From Azospirillum sp. B21 (lineage in GTDB: Bacteria > Pseudomonadota > Alphaproteobacteria > Azospirillales > Azospirillaceae): 64,000 nt of DNA. The notes beneath the pieces were generated by a model, which worked only from the letters and a program-made list of their open reading frames with translations, was not told where the DNA came from and ran no database searches. Below are positions 52,738 to 61,726 of the stretch, piece after piece (within the stretch, counting starts at the first letter, position 1; every line of letters starts with the position of its first letter). The translations under genes were made by a program, and so were the position numbers. Location of the stretch: assembly GCF_008364825.1 (NCBI RefSeq), contig NZ_VTTO01000007.1, forward strand, positions 248,001-312,000. Direction: 5' to 3'.

Positions 52738-55332
52738 ATGAACGATCTGTTTGTCAGCTACCCGCATGCGGACGCGGAGATGGCGCGCCCTCTGGTCGAA
52801 GAGTTGAAGCGCCTCGGCCTTTCGGTGTGGTTCGACGAGCGGGAGATCGGCGACACGGATGCCATCACCCGGTCCATCGTCGACGGGTTGGGGCAGGCGC
52901 GCATGCTGGTGGCTTGGTACTCCCCGGCCTACGCACGCTCCCGCCCCTGCCAGTGGGAGCTGACGGCCGCCTACCTCGCCGCTCAGCATGAGGGTGGCGA
53001 TCTGGCGCGCCGCATCCTTGTCGTCAACCCGGAATTGGGTGCCGACCACATCCAGCCCGTCGAACTGCGGGACCGCCGGTATCTGGAGGGGACCGCCGAT
53101 CCAGCCGATCTGGCCCGGCGCATCGCCCGGCGCCTGGACCGCGCGGCGACCTGGATCGGCGACATCCGCCCCTTGCAGGCGCCACCCTGGCTGGCGAGCA
53201 AGCGGCGCATCGGTTCCAACCGCTTCGTCGGCCGTGTGCCGGACCTCTGGAGCGTCCATGACGGGCTGACCGCCGCTGCCGTCACCGTCATCACCGGCGC
53301 GCGGCCCGGCGGCGACCTTGTGCAGGTCCAGGGCATGGGCGGCATCGGCAAGTCGATGCTGGCCGAGGAATATGCGCTGCGCTTCGGCGCCGCCTATCCC
53401 GGCGGCATCGTCTGGCTTTCGGCCTCGCGCACCGGCACGGTGGCCCCGGACGGGCGCGAGGCGGAGGCGGAAGGCAGCGCCGGCCGTCACCTGTTCGATC
53501 TGGCCCTGCGCTTCGGCCTGCCCGTGCAGGGGATGGAGCCGTCCGCCGTCGCGGCGCAGGTCGGCCGCCATCTGGAAGCGCTGGGCAAGCCGTATCTGTG
53601 GATCGTCGACGATCTGCCGAGCGACGCCAACGCCGCCGTGCTGGCCCACTGGACGGCGCCCAGCACCAACGGCCGCACCCTGATCACCACGCGCGGCACC
53701 CGGCTGGACGGCTGCGGGACGATCCACCGGCTGGACGTGCTGACGCCGGAGGACGCTTTCCGCCTGCTCACCAGCCGCCAGCCGCCGCGTGACGAGGCGG
53801 AGCGTGCGATGGCCGCGGAGATCGTGGCCGAACTGGGCCGCCACGCCCTGGCCGTGGATGTCGCCGGCGCCGCCCTGCGCGCCATGAGCTATGCCGAATT
53901 TTTGAAAGAGCTGCGCAATCCCAGCGCCGACGCGCTGGTCCTGATGGAGGAACTGGCGGGCGAGCTTCCGAACGGCCACCATCCCGGCATAGCCGTCACC
54001 CTGCTGCAAAGCATCGGCCGCCTCCGGCCGGAGGGCGTGCTGGTGCTGCAACTCGCCTCCCTCCTGGCGTCCGACCCGATCCCGACGAAGTACATCGAGG
54101 CTGTCCTGGCAAAGCATGCGGGCGACAAGGCCGCCGGTCGCCGGATCGCCCTGCTGGGGATCCAGGCTGCCGAAGCGGAAGCGCTGGTGGACCGCCTTGG
54201 TCCAGAGGAGGTGACGGTCCACATCCTGACCACCCGCACGATGCGCCGCCACGCTGCCGCTCCCGAAGATTTGCGGGCGGCGGCGGTGAGGGTGATGAAC
54301 CGGGTGATGCCTGGGGCGGTCGATATTCGCAAGCATGCCGCGCTTGAACCGCTGATCGGACATGTCCGTGTGTTGACCGAGTCTGTGGACGATAAGGAAA
54401 CCGCCTTACTTCTGGGCTGGCTGGGCTGGTACGAGAGTGAGCGTGGAGCTTACGGCCCGGCAAACGCCGTTCGGCGGAGGGGGCTTGACGCCGTGCGCCA
54501 TTTATATGGCGAGGAGCACCCGAACACCTTGACCTGCATGGACAATTTCGCTTCGACTCTCTGGAAGCAAGGTGATCTCGCCGGGGCGCGGAGGCTTCAG
54601 GAACAGGTTTTGGAAGTCAGCCGCCGCGTGCTCGGCGAGGAGCACCCGGACACCTTGACCTCCATGAACAATCTCGCTTCGACCTTGAGGGACCAAGGCG
54701 ATCTCGCCGGGGCGCGGGAGCTTCAGGAACAGGTTCTGGCAGTCCGCCGCCGCGTGCTCGGCGAAGAGCATCCGGACATCTTGATCTCCATGAGCAATCT
54801 CGCTTCGACCTTCTGGAGCCAAGGCGATCTCGCCGGGGCGCGGGTATTGGATGAACAGGCTTTGGCAGTCAGCCGTCGCGTGCTCGGCGAGGAGCACCCG
54901 GACACCTTGAACTCCATGAACAATCTCGCTGAGACCTTGAGGAGCCAAGGCGATCTCGCCGGGGCGCGGGAGCTTCAGGAACAGGTTTTGGCAGTCCGCC
55001 GCCGCGTGCTCGGCGAGGAGCATCCCAGCACCTTGATCTCCATGAACAATCTCGCTGAGACCTTGAGGAGCCAAGGCGATCTCGCCGGGGCGCGGGAGCT
55101 TCAGGAACAGGTTTTGGCAGTCCGCCGCCGCGTGCTCGGCGAGGAGCATCCCAGCACCTTGACCTCCATGAACAACCTTGCCAGGCTTCTTTTGAAGCAA
55201 GAGAATTCTGCTGAAGCGAGGGCGTTGTTTGAGCGGGCCCTTCCGGTCGCCCAACGCAAGCTTGGCAATGATCACCCGATCACCCAGGCTCACCAAAATG
55301 GCCTCGACTTTGTCACCTCCCTCCCCCGCTGA
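52738..55332 (+). CDS. TIR / NB-ARC / TPR protein, candidate bacterial NLR-type anti-phage sensor
   Basis: An 864-residue soluble protein of the STAND class. The N-terminal TIR domain (about 3-125) starts LFVSYPHADAEMARPLVEEL and has the NADase-type motif S62-P-A-Y65-x-x-S68-x-x-C71-x-x-E74, E74 being the candidate catalytic Glu. An NB-ARC ATPase follows (about 175-400) with P-loop G199-M-G-G-I-G-K205-S206, Walker B LWIVDD (D291, D292), RNBS-B-like TLITTRGTRL and a GxP-like ELGRHALAVDVAGAAL. A helical region leads to at least six 42-residue kinesin-light-chain-type TPRs from residue 591. Likely role: the TPRs sense an invader, NB-ARC oligomerises, TIR degrades NAD. Domains are read directly; defence function is inference. 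Confidence 0.87.
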   Translation: MNDLFVSYPHADAEMARPLVEELKRLGLSVWFDEREIGDTDAITRSIVDGLGQARMLVAWYSPAYARSRPCQWELTAAYLAAQHEGGDLARRILVVNPELGADHIQPVELRDRRYLEGTADPADLARRIARRLDRAATWIGDIRPLQAPPWLASKRRIGSNRFVGRVPDLWSVHDGLTAAAVTVITGARPGGDLVQVQGMGGIGKSMLAEEYALRFGAAYPGGIVWLSASRTGTVAPDGREAEAEGSAGRHLFDLALRFGLPVQGMEPSAVAAQVGRHLEALGKPYLWIVDDLPSDANAAVLAHWTAPSTNGRTLITTRGTRLDGCGTIHRLDVLTPEDAFRLLTSRQPPRDEAERAMAAEIVAELGRHALAVDVAGAALRAMSYAEFLKELRNPSADALVLMEELAGELPNGHHPGIAVTLLQSIGRLRPEGVLVLQLASLLASDPIPTKYIEAVLAKHAGDKAAGRRIALLGIQAAEAEALVDRLGPEEVTVHILTTRTMRRHAAAPEDLRAAAVRVMNRVMPGAVDIRKHAALEPLIGHVRVLTESVDDKETALLLGWLGWYESERGAYGPANAVRRRGLDAVRHLYGEEHPNTLTCMDNFASTLWKQGDLAGARRLQEQVLEVSRRVLGEEHPDTLTSMNNLASTLRDQGDLAGARELQEQVLAVRRRVLGEEHPDILISMSNLASTFWSQGDLAGARVLDEQALAVSRRVLGEEHPDTLNSMNNLAETLRSQGDLAGARELQEQVLAVRRRVLGEEHPSTLISMNNLAETLRSQGDLAGARELQEQVLAVRRRVLGEEHPSTLTSMNNLARLLLKQENSAEARALFERALPVAQRKLGNDHPITQAHQNGLDFVTSLPR
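54508..55263 (+). repeat. Six tandem 126-bp coding repeats (TPR units)
   Basis: Units start at 54508, 54634, 54760, 54886, 55012 and 55138, each 42 codons beginning GEEHP. The fourth and fifth differ at only 5 of 126 bases by my count, including shared synonymous positions. Such identity shows recent duplication or gene conversion within the sensor domain. Confidence 0.92.
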
Positions 55333-55391
55333 CCCATAGGCGGTCACCTATAGGGCTTTGCCCATTTCCGAATGGACAGGCGCCTCTTTCG

Positions 55392-55421
55392 GCGTCATCG
55401 CCGCGAAGGCGGGGAGCCAGG
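55392..55421. repeat. Single REP-like unit (GCGAAGGCGGG family)
   Basis: GCGTCATCGCCGCGAAGGCG continuing to GGGGAGCCAGG is a half copy of the paired repeat at 28194-28277. It lies in the 206-base gap between the TIR gene and xylG, which holds no supported gene. Confidence 0.65.
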
Positions 55422-55538
55422 ACACTCCGCGATGACGGCCGAATAAATGCACTATTGTCAAAGGCTTGAAGACACTCGACCGGCGTCGCGCGCGGGCACC
55501 GGGGTGCCGCCACGCCGTTGCCGGCCGGAGGTCGTCGC

Positions 55539-56342
55539 TCAACCCGCCGCCCCTGGACCGGGAACCGCACCTGGCGGGCATTTGCCGAGGATGATCATGC
55601 CCAGCACCTCGTCCTTCGTCACGTCGGCGACGCGGGCGGTGCCGACCAGCTTGCCGTTCTTCATCACATGGATGCGGTCGGCAAGGTCGAACACGTCGTG
55701 GATGTCGTGGGAGATCAGGAAGATGCCGATGCCCTCCTGCTTCAGCTGCTTCACCAGCTCGCCCACCTGCTGGGTTTCGGCGGGGCCGAGCGCAGCGGTC
55801 GGTTCGTCCATGATCAGGACGCGGGCGTCGAAATGGATGGCGCGGGCGATGGCGACCGACTGGCGCTGACCACCGGACAGAGCCTTGACCGGTTCCTTGA
55901 AGCGGCGGAAATGCGGGTTCAGGCGGCCCATCACCTTGCGCGCCTCCGCCTCCATCGCGTGGTCGTCCAGCGTGCCCCAGGGGGTCAGCTTTTCCCGGCC
56001 GAGGAAGATGTTGGCGGCGGCGTCGACATTGTCGGCCAGGGCGAGGGTCTGATAGATTGTCTCGATGCCGCAGCGCTTGGCGTCGCGCGGGCTCGTGATG
56101 TGGACAGGCTCGCCGTTCACCCGGATCTCGCCATGGTCGGCGGCATAGGCGCCGGACAGGATCTTGATCAGCGTCGATTTGCCGGCCCCGTTGTGGCCGA
56201 GCAGCCCGACCACCTCGCCGGGGTAAAGGTCGATGCTGACGCCGTCCACCGCCTTGATGCCGCCGAAGGCGATGGAAACGTCGCGCATCTCGACCAGCGG
56301 GCGGGTTGCCGTCAGCGGTTCCGACGTGGCGAGAGCGGTCAT
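55539..56342 (-). CDS. xylG: Xylose ABC transporter ATP-binding protein (single-domain)
   Basis: A 267-residue ATPase with Walker A GHNGAGKS (49-56), the Q-loop TIYQTLALADN, signature LSGGQRQSVA, Walker B VLIMDEPTAALGP and switch LISHDIHDVF. Classical XylG has two ABC domains and about 500 residues; this copy has one, like the FrcA protein of rhizobial fructose/ribose/xylose transporters. It therefore must act as a homodimer. The ATG overlaps the xylH stop and a long upstream frame is rejected. Confidence 0.88.
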   Translation of the reverse strand: MTALATSEPLTATRPLVEMRDVSIAFGGIKAVDGVSIDLYPGEVVGLLGHNGAGKSTLIKILSGAYAADHGEIRVNGEPVHITSPRDAKRCGIETIYQTLALADNVDAAANIFLGREKLTPWGTLDDHAMEAEARKVMGRLNPHFRRFKEPVKALSGGQRQSVAIARAIHFDARVLIMDEPTAALGPAETQQVGELVKQLKQEGIGIFLISHDIHDVFDLADRIHVMKNGKLVGTARVADVTKDEVLGMIILGKCPPGAVPGPGAAG

Positions 56343-57661
56343 TTCAACCCCTTGCGATAGAGCGTGTCGATGTAGACCGCGGCGACCAGGACGATGCCGA
56401 CGACGATGTTCTGCATCGGCGCGTCCACCCCCAGCAGAACCATGCCGGACTGCAGCGACTGCATCACCAGCGCACCAAGCATCGCGCCCAGGATGGTGCC
56501 GACGCCGCCGGCCATCGACGTGCCGCCGATGATCGCCGCGGCGATGACGTACAGCTCGTCCAGCGTGCCGTTGGCGTTGGTGGCGGCGTTCAGCCGGGCA
56601 GTGGCGATGCAGGCGGATAGGCCGCACAGCGCTCCCATCAGCCCGAACACCATCACCAGCACGCGTTTCGTGTTGATGCCCGAAAGCTCCGCCGCCTCCG
56701 GGTTGCCGCCGATGGCGAAGACGTAGCGGCCGAAGCGGGTGCGCCGCGACAGGAAGGTCACGCCCACCCCCACCGCCAGCGCGATCAGCACCGGTATGGC
56801 GAAGCCGTGGGCCACGAAGGGAAGTCCGCCGTCGGTGGTCAGCCCTTGCGCCTCCATCATCCGGCGCACGACCGGGATGGGAAGTGGATAGGCGTTCACC
56901 ACCAGCACCGCGCCGACGATGGCGGCGGCGACCAGCAGGATCACCACCCCTTCCGCCCACAAGGGCCGGACGGGAAAGCCGAAGCCGGCCCGCCGCCGTC
57001 GCGTCACGAGGATGGCCGCGACCGACAGCAGGATGGCGGCGATGCCGACCGCCCAGCTCGGGCCGGCGCCGATGGCGCCCTCGAACCCGCCGCCCAGCCG
57101 CTTGAACAGGCCGTCCATCGGCGCCACCGTCTGGCCGGTCGTTACCCACCAGGCGGCACCGCGCCAGACCAGCAGTCCGCCCAACGTGACGATGAAGGAC
57201 GAGACGCCGAGATAGGCGATGACGGCGCCCTGCAGCGCTCCCACCGCTCCGCCGACGGCGACCGCCGCCATCACCGCCACCACCCAGGTCAGCGGATGGT
57301 CGAAGCCCCAGATCTCCGGCAGGATGCGGGCCTGGAGCACGCCCACCACCATGCCGGTGAAGCCCAGGATGGAGCCCACCGACAGGTCGATGTTGCGGGT
57401 GACGATGACCAGCACCATGCCGGTCGCCATCACCGCGATGGACGCGGTCTGCACCGACAGGTTCCACAGGTTGCGCGGGGTCAGGAAGGCGCCGCCAGTC
57501 AGGATGTCGAAGCCGATCCAGACGACGGCCAGCGCCCCGATCATCCCGACCATGCGGGTGTCCAGCTCCAGCGCGCGCAGGGCGTCGCCGATGCCGGCCC
57601 GCCGTCCGGCCGGCGCATCCGGAGAAGACGCCGGGGACAGGGTGGTGGACGGCTCGGCCAT
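56339..57661 (-). CDS. xylH: Xylose ABC transporter permease
   Basis: A 440-residue permease with about ten or more hydrophobic segments. It has the sugar-permease motifs VIVTRNIDLSVGSILGFTGM, SSFIVTLGGLLVWRGAAW and GGTSMAGGVGTILGAMLGAL. Length is larger than ribose-type RbsC and fits XylH. Start and stop overlap the neighbouring xylF and xylG genes, so all three are translationally coupled. Confidence 0.92.
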   Translation of the reverse strand: MAEPSTTLSPASSPDAPAGRRAGIGDALRALELDTRMVGMIGALAVVWIGFDILTGGAFLTPRNLWNLSVQTASIAVMATGMVLVIVTRNIDLSVGSILGFTGMVVGVLQARILPEIWGFDHPLTWVVAVMAAVAVGGAVGALQGAVIAYLGVSSFIVTLGGLLVWRGAAWWVTTGQTVAPMDGLFKRLGGGFEGAIGAGPSWAVGIAAILLSVAAILVTRRRRAGFGFPVRPLWAEGVVILLVAAAIVGAVLVVNAYPLPIPVVRRMMEAQGLTTDGGLPFVAHGFAIPVLIALAVGVGVTFLSRRTRFGRYVFAIGGNPEAAELSGINTKRVLVMVFGLMGALCGLSACIATARLNAATNANGTLDELYVIAAAIIGGTSMAGGVGTILGAMLGALVMQSLQSGMVLLGVDAPMQNIVVGIVLVAAVYIDTLYRKGLK

Positions 57662-58701
57662 CAGTTGCAGACCTTGACGCTGCCGGGCTTGACGCCCTGG
57701 CAGACCACGTCCTTGGTCACCCAGCCGGCATCGACCACGAGAGCGAGGTTGTCCTTGGTGATGGCGACCGGGGTCAGGAACAGGGAGGTCATCTTCTGTT
57801 TCTTCGGCCCGCCGTCGAAGGTCGTGGCGCCAGCGATGTCGGTCATCTTCTTGCCGCCGGCGAGATCCATGGCGATCTCGGCGGCGCGGCGGCCAAGCTC
57901 GCGTGCGTCCTTCCACACCGACACCGTCTGGGTGCCGAGTGCGATGCGGTTCAGCGCCGCCTTGTCCCCGTCCTGGCCCGACACCGGCACGGTCCCGGCC
58001 AAGCCCTGCGCCGCCAGCGCCGCAACGGCGCCGCCCGCCGTGCCGTCGTTGGAAGCGACCACGGCATCGACCTTGTTGCCGGTCTTGGTCAGGATCTGCT
58101 CCATGTTCTGCTGGGCGATGGCCGGGAGCCACTTGTCGGTGTAGGCCTCGCCGACATTCTTCACGTCGCCGCGGTCGATGGCGGCCTTCAGCACCTCCAT
58201 CTGGCCGGCGAACAGGAAGTCGGCGTTGGGATCGGTGGAACTGCCCTTGATGAAGGCGTAGTTGCCCTTGGGCTTCAGCGCGAAGACGCTGCGCGCCTGC
58301 AGCCGGCCGACCTCCTTGTTGTCGAAGGTGATGTAGAAGGCCGACGGGATTTCGATCAGCCGGTCATAGCCGACGACCGGGATGCCTTCCGCCGTCGCCT
58401 TCTCCACCGCCGGGCGGATGGCGTCGCCGTCCTGCGCCAGGATGATCAGCGCCTGGGCGCCGCGGGAGATCAGCGATTCGATGTCCGACAACTGCTTGGC
58501 CGGCGAGGACTGGGCGTCGGCCGACAGGTATTTGCCGCCGGCCTTCTCGATCACCGCCTTGATCGCCGCCTCGTCGGTCTTCCAGCGCTCTTCCTGGAAG
58601 TTGGACCAGGACACGCCGACGGTGGTGCCGGCGGCGAGCGCGGTGGTCGAGGTCAGGGTCATGAACAGACCGGCTGCTGCTGCGGTAAGGCGGTGCTTCA
58701 T
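57661..58701 (-). CDS. xylF: Periplasmic xylose-binding protein
   Basis: A 346-residue binding protein with a signal peptide ending at TTALAAG and the mature sequence VGVSWSNFQEERWKTDEAAI, followed by LIILAQDGDAIRPAVEKA, VVGYDRLIEIPSAFYITFDN and VSGQDGDKAALNRIALGTQT. These match XylF closely in pattern. GGAGG seven bases before the ATG sets the start; the upstream in-frame extension is encoded by the repeat at 58766-58880. Confidence 0.92.
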   Translation of the reverse strand: MKHRLTAAAAGLFMTLTSTTALAAGTTVGVSWSNFQEERWKTDEAAIKAVIEKAGGKYLSADAQSSPAKQLSDIESLISRGAQALIILAQDGDAIRPAVEKATAEGIPVVGYDRLIEIPSAFYITFDNKEVGRLQARSVFALKPKGNYAFIKGSSTDPNADFLFAGQMEVLKAAIDRGDVKNVGEAYTDKWLPAIAQQNMEQILTKTGNKVDAVVASNDGTAGGAVAALAAQGLAGTVPVSGQDGDKAALNRIALGTQTVSVWKDARELGRRAAEIAMDLAGGKKMTDIAGATTFDGGPKKQKMTSLFLTPVAITKDNLALVVDAGWVTKDVVCQGVKPGSVKVCN

Positions 58702-58765
58702 CGTGTTTCCTCCCTGTGTGGCCGCATCGGGGCGGCCTTGTTGATCGACGTGAAGTCTCCGATTT

Positions 58766-58880
58766 CCCCCTCTCCCCCCCGGGGAGAGGGTCGGGGTGAG
58801 GGGGATGCACATGCTGGATTTTTGTCGAAGGGCCGCGATGCGACCCCCTCACCCTAACCCTCTCCTCGGGGGGGAGAGGG
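58766..58880. repeat. Paired palindromic intergenic repeat between xylA and xylF
   Basis: Same two-arm layout as at 14534-14650: left arm CCCCCTCTCCCCCC to GGGGGATGCAC, about 30 bases of spacer, right arm CCCCCTCACCCTAACCC to the end. It sits between the catabolic genes and the transporter genes of the xylose operon and may act as an mRNA processing or attenuation element. Confidence 0.85.
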
Positions 58881-58913
58881 GACTTGGTACGGGGATTGTT
58901 GGACCATCCCCAT

Positions 58914-60236
58914 TCAAACGTACCGGTTGACGACGTTCTCCAGATACTCCTGCCGGCCGGAGCGGGGCTGGGGGTTGAGGCCCGAGGTCAGCGCCCGGTC
59001 GGCGAGCGTGGCGAGGTCGCGTCCGCCGGACAGGATCGCCTGTCCCTCCGCGCCGTCCCAGCCGGCGTAGCGCTCGGCCAGCGGTTTGGTCAGGGCGCCG
59101 TCCTCCAGCATCTGAGCCGCCTGCAGCAGGGCGCGGGCGCAGGCGTCGATGCCGCCGATGTGGCCGTGCAGCAGGTCCTCCGGGTCGAGCGACTGGCGGC
59201 GGATCTTGGCGTCGAAATTCAGGCCTCCGGTGGTGAAGCCGCCGCCCTTCAGGATGTCGTGCATGACGACTGTCAGCTCGCCGATGTCGTTGGCGAACTG
59301 GTCGGTGTCCCAGCCCAGCAGCGCGTCGCCGCGGTTCATGTCGAGCGAACCGAAGATGCCGAGCGCCAGCGCCAGCGCCACCTCGTGCTGGAAGCTGTGG
59401 CCGGCGAGGATGGCGTGGTTCTGCTCGATGTTCACCCGCACGTCGGCCAGCAGGTCGTAGCGCTCCAGGAAGCCGTAGACGGTGGCGACGTCGAAGTCGT
59501 ACTGGTGCTTGGTCGGCTCGCGCGGCTTCGGTTCGATCAGGATCGGGCCGTCGAAGCCGATCCTGTGCTTGTGCTCCACCACCATCGCCAGGAAGCGGCC
59601 CATCTGGTCCAGCTCGCGCTTCAGGTCGGTGTTCAGCAGCGTCTCGTAGCCCTCGCGGCCGCCCCACATGACGTAGTTGGCGCCGCCCAGCGCATGGGTG
59701 GCCTCCAGTGCCGCGCGCACCTGCCCGCAGGCGTAGAGGAAGACGTCGGGGTCCGGGTTGGTCGCCGCACCGGCCATGTAGCGGCGGTGGGAGAACAGGT
59801 TTGCCGTGCCCCACAGCAGACGGACCTTGGCGGTCTCCATCTTGGCCGCGAACAGTTCGGTGATGACTTTCAGGTTGTCGACGCTTTCGACCAGCGTGGC
59901 GCCCTCCGGTGCGGCGTCGAGGTCGTGGAAGCAGAAGAAGGGAACGTCGAGCAGGCGGAACATCTCGAAGGCGACATCGGCCTTGGCGCGCGCCGCCTGC
60001 ATCGGGTCGAGGCCGGGGCGCATCCATGGGCGCAGGAAGGTCTCGCCGCCGAAGGGGTCGCCGCCCGGCCAGCAGAAGCTGTGCCAGTAGCAGGCGGCCA
60101 GCCGCAGATGGTCCTCCATCCGCTTGCCCAGCACCACACGGTCCTTGTCGTACCAGCGGTAGGACAGCGGGTCGCGGCTGTCCGGTCCGCGATAGGCCAC
60201 CGGGGACAGGTCGCCGAAGAATGAGGCGGTGCTCAA
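58914..60236 (-). CDS. xylA: Xylose isomerase
   Basis: A 440-residue enzyme converting D-xylose to D-xylulose. Catalytic and metal sites are seen in FFCFHDLDAAPEG (His/Asp pair), LLWGTANLFSHRRYMAGA, ILIEPKPREPTKHQYDFD, VNIEQNHAILAGHSF and SLDMNRGDALLGWDTDQF. The start is a TTG that overlaps the xylB stop (TTGA), with AAGGAG eight bases upstream; no ATG fits. Length equals that of class II xylose isomerases. Confidence 0.95.
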   Translation of the reverse strand: MSTASFFGDLSPVAYRGPDSRDPLSYRWYDKDRVVLGKRMEDHLRLAACYWHSFCWPGGDPFGGETFLRPWMRPGLDPMQAARAKADVAFEMFRLLDVPFFCFHDLDAAPEGATLVESVDNLKVITELFAAKMETAKVRLLWGTANLFSHRRYMAGAATNPDPDVFLYACGQVRAALEATHALGGANYVMWGGREGYETLLNTDLKRELDQMGRFLAMVVEHKHRIGFDGPILIEPKPREPTKHQYDFDVATVYGFLERYDLLADVRVNIEQNHAILAGHSFQHEVALALALGIFGSLDMNRGDALLGWDTDQFANDIGELTVVMHDILKGGGFTTGGLNFDAKIRRQSLDPEDLLHGHIGGIDACARALLQAAQMLEDGALTKPLAERYAGWDGAEGQAILSGGRDLATLADRALTSGLNPQPRSGRQEYLENVVNRYV

Positions 60237-61684
60237 GACGCGAACTCCTTGGCAAGGGGGTAGAGCCGGCGCCAGCGCAGCCAAGCCTGGCTGTACGCAT
60301 CGGTGCGGGCCGGATCGGGGGTGAAGGTCTCAAGGCGGCGGGGCTTGCGGCAGACGGTGGCGGGGGACTCTCCGGTTGCGGCCATGCGGCCGAGATGGGC
60401 GGCGCCGAGAGCGGCACCGACCTCGCCGTCCTCGATGCGGTGGATGGTGACGCCCAGCGCGTCGGCGCAGATCCGCGCCCACAGACGCGAGCGGGAACCG
60501 CCGCCGGCAAGGTCGAAGGAAGTGGGCGCACCCGCCCCCAGCGCGACGAGGTTGTCGCGGGCGGCGAAGGCGACGCCTTCCAGCACGGCCTGTACCATGG
60601 CGTTCCGGCCGGTCTCCGCAGACAGGCCGGCGAACAGGCCGCGCGCGGTGGCGTCGTTGTGGGGGGTACGCTCGCCCGACAGGTAGGGCAGGAAGGCGAC
60701 CGGCGACGGGCCGTCCACCGCATCGCCGAGCGGGGCCAGCAGCTCCGCCTCCGGCGCGCCGAGGGTGGAGGCGGCCCAGGCCAGCGAGGCGGCGGAGGAC
60801 AGCATGACGCCCATCTGGTGCCAGACGCCAGACAGCGCGTGGCAGAAGGCATGGACCGCCATCGCCGGGTTGGGCAGGAAGCGGTCCGTCGTTCGCCACA
60901 GCACGCCGGAGGTGCCGAGGCTGAGGAAGCCGTCGCCGGGCGTGATGGCGCCGAGCCCGACTGCGCTGGCCGCGCAGTCCCCCGCCCCGCCCGCCACCAC
61001 CGGCGGCTCCCGCATGCCCCAGCGGCGGGCGAGATCGGGCGACAGCCGGGCGACGGCGTCGGAGCCTTCGGCCAGATCCGGCATGTGGGCGCGGGTCATG
61101 CCGGTGGCGGCGAGTAGGTCGTCCGACCAGTCGCGCCGGCCGACGTCGAGCCACAGCGTGCCGGAGGCGTCCGACATCTCCTCCACCATCGCGCCGGTGA
61201 AGCGCCAGCGGACATAGGCCTTGGGCAGCAGCACCTTGGCGAGTGCTGCGAAGATTTCCGGCTCCTCCTCCGCCACCCACAGCAGCTTGGGCGCAGTGAA
61301 GCCGGGCATGGCGATGTTGCCGCTGATGGAGCGCAGTGTCGGAAGGGTTTCCTCCAGCGTCGCGCATTGGCGGTGGGATCGGCCGTCGTTCCACAGGATG
61401 GCCGGGCGCAGCACCCGGTTGTCGGCGCCCAGCAGAACCGCGCCGTGCATCTGGCCGGAGAAGCCGATGCCGAGCACGGCGGCAAGGGCTGCCGGCTGGC
61501 GTTCGGCCAGTTCGTCCACCGCGGCGACGGCGGCGGAAACCCAGTCCTCCGGCTCCTGCTCCGACCACAGGGGATGGGGGCGGGAGACGGTGCAGGGGCG
61601 GGACGCGCTGCCGGCGACGGCCCCGTCGGCGTCGGTCAGAACCGCCTTGACGCTGGATGTGCCGATGTCGATCCCGAGAAACAT
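60233..61684 (-). CDS. xylB: Xylulokinase
   Basis: A 483-residue FGGY-family kinase phosphorylating D-xylulose. It begins with the phosphate loop FLGIDIGTSSVKAVL and has GIGFSGQMHGAVLL, AILWNDGRSH, the catalytic Asp in GGAGDCAASAVG and the adenine-binding LAGGGSRSRLWARICADALG. It is the second gene of the operon and overlaps xylA by four bases. Confidence 0.94.
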   Translation of the reverse strand: MFLGIDIGTSSVKAVLTDADGAVAGSASRPCTVSRPHPLWSEQEPEDWVSAAVAAVDELAERQPAALAAVLGIGFSGQMHGAVLLGADNRVLRPAILWNDGRSHRQCATLEETLPTLRSISGNIAMPGFTAPKLLWVAEEEPEIFAALAKVLLPKAYVRWRFTGAMVEEMSDASGTLWLDVGRRDWSDDLLAATGMTRAHMPDLAEGSDAVARLSPDLARRWGMREPPVVAGGAGDCAASAVGLGAITPGDGFLSLGTSGVLWRTTDRFLPNPAMAVHAFCHALSGVWHQMGVMLSSAASLAWAASTLGAPEAELLAPLGDAVDGPSPVAFLPYLSGERTPHNDATARGLFAGLSAETGRNAMVQAVLEGVAFAARDNLVALGAGAPTSFDLAGGGSRSRLWARICADALGVTIHRIEDGEVGAALGAAHLGRMAATGESPATVCRKPRRLETFTPDPARTDAYSQAWLRWRRLYPLAKEFAS

Positions 61685-61726
61685 GACGGTCGACCTTATC
61701 TGATGCCCCTTCAGGCTTTGGTGTCT

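Noticed and set aside
54508..55263. Regular repeats suggesting a CRISPR array
   Set aside because: The 126-base periodicity is in frame with a TPR protein and there are no unique spacers.
57661..58812. Longer N-terminus of the xylose-binding protein
   Set aside because: The extension translates the palindromic repeat; a signal peptide starts at the ATG at 58701 with GGAGG upstream.
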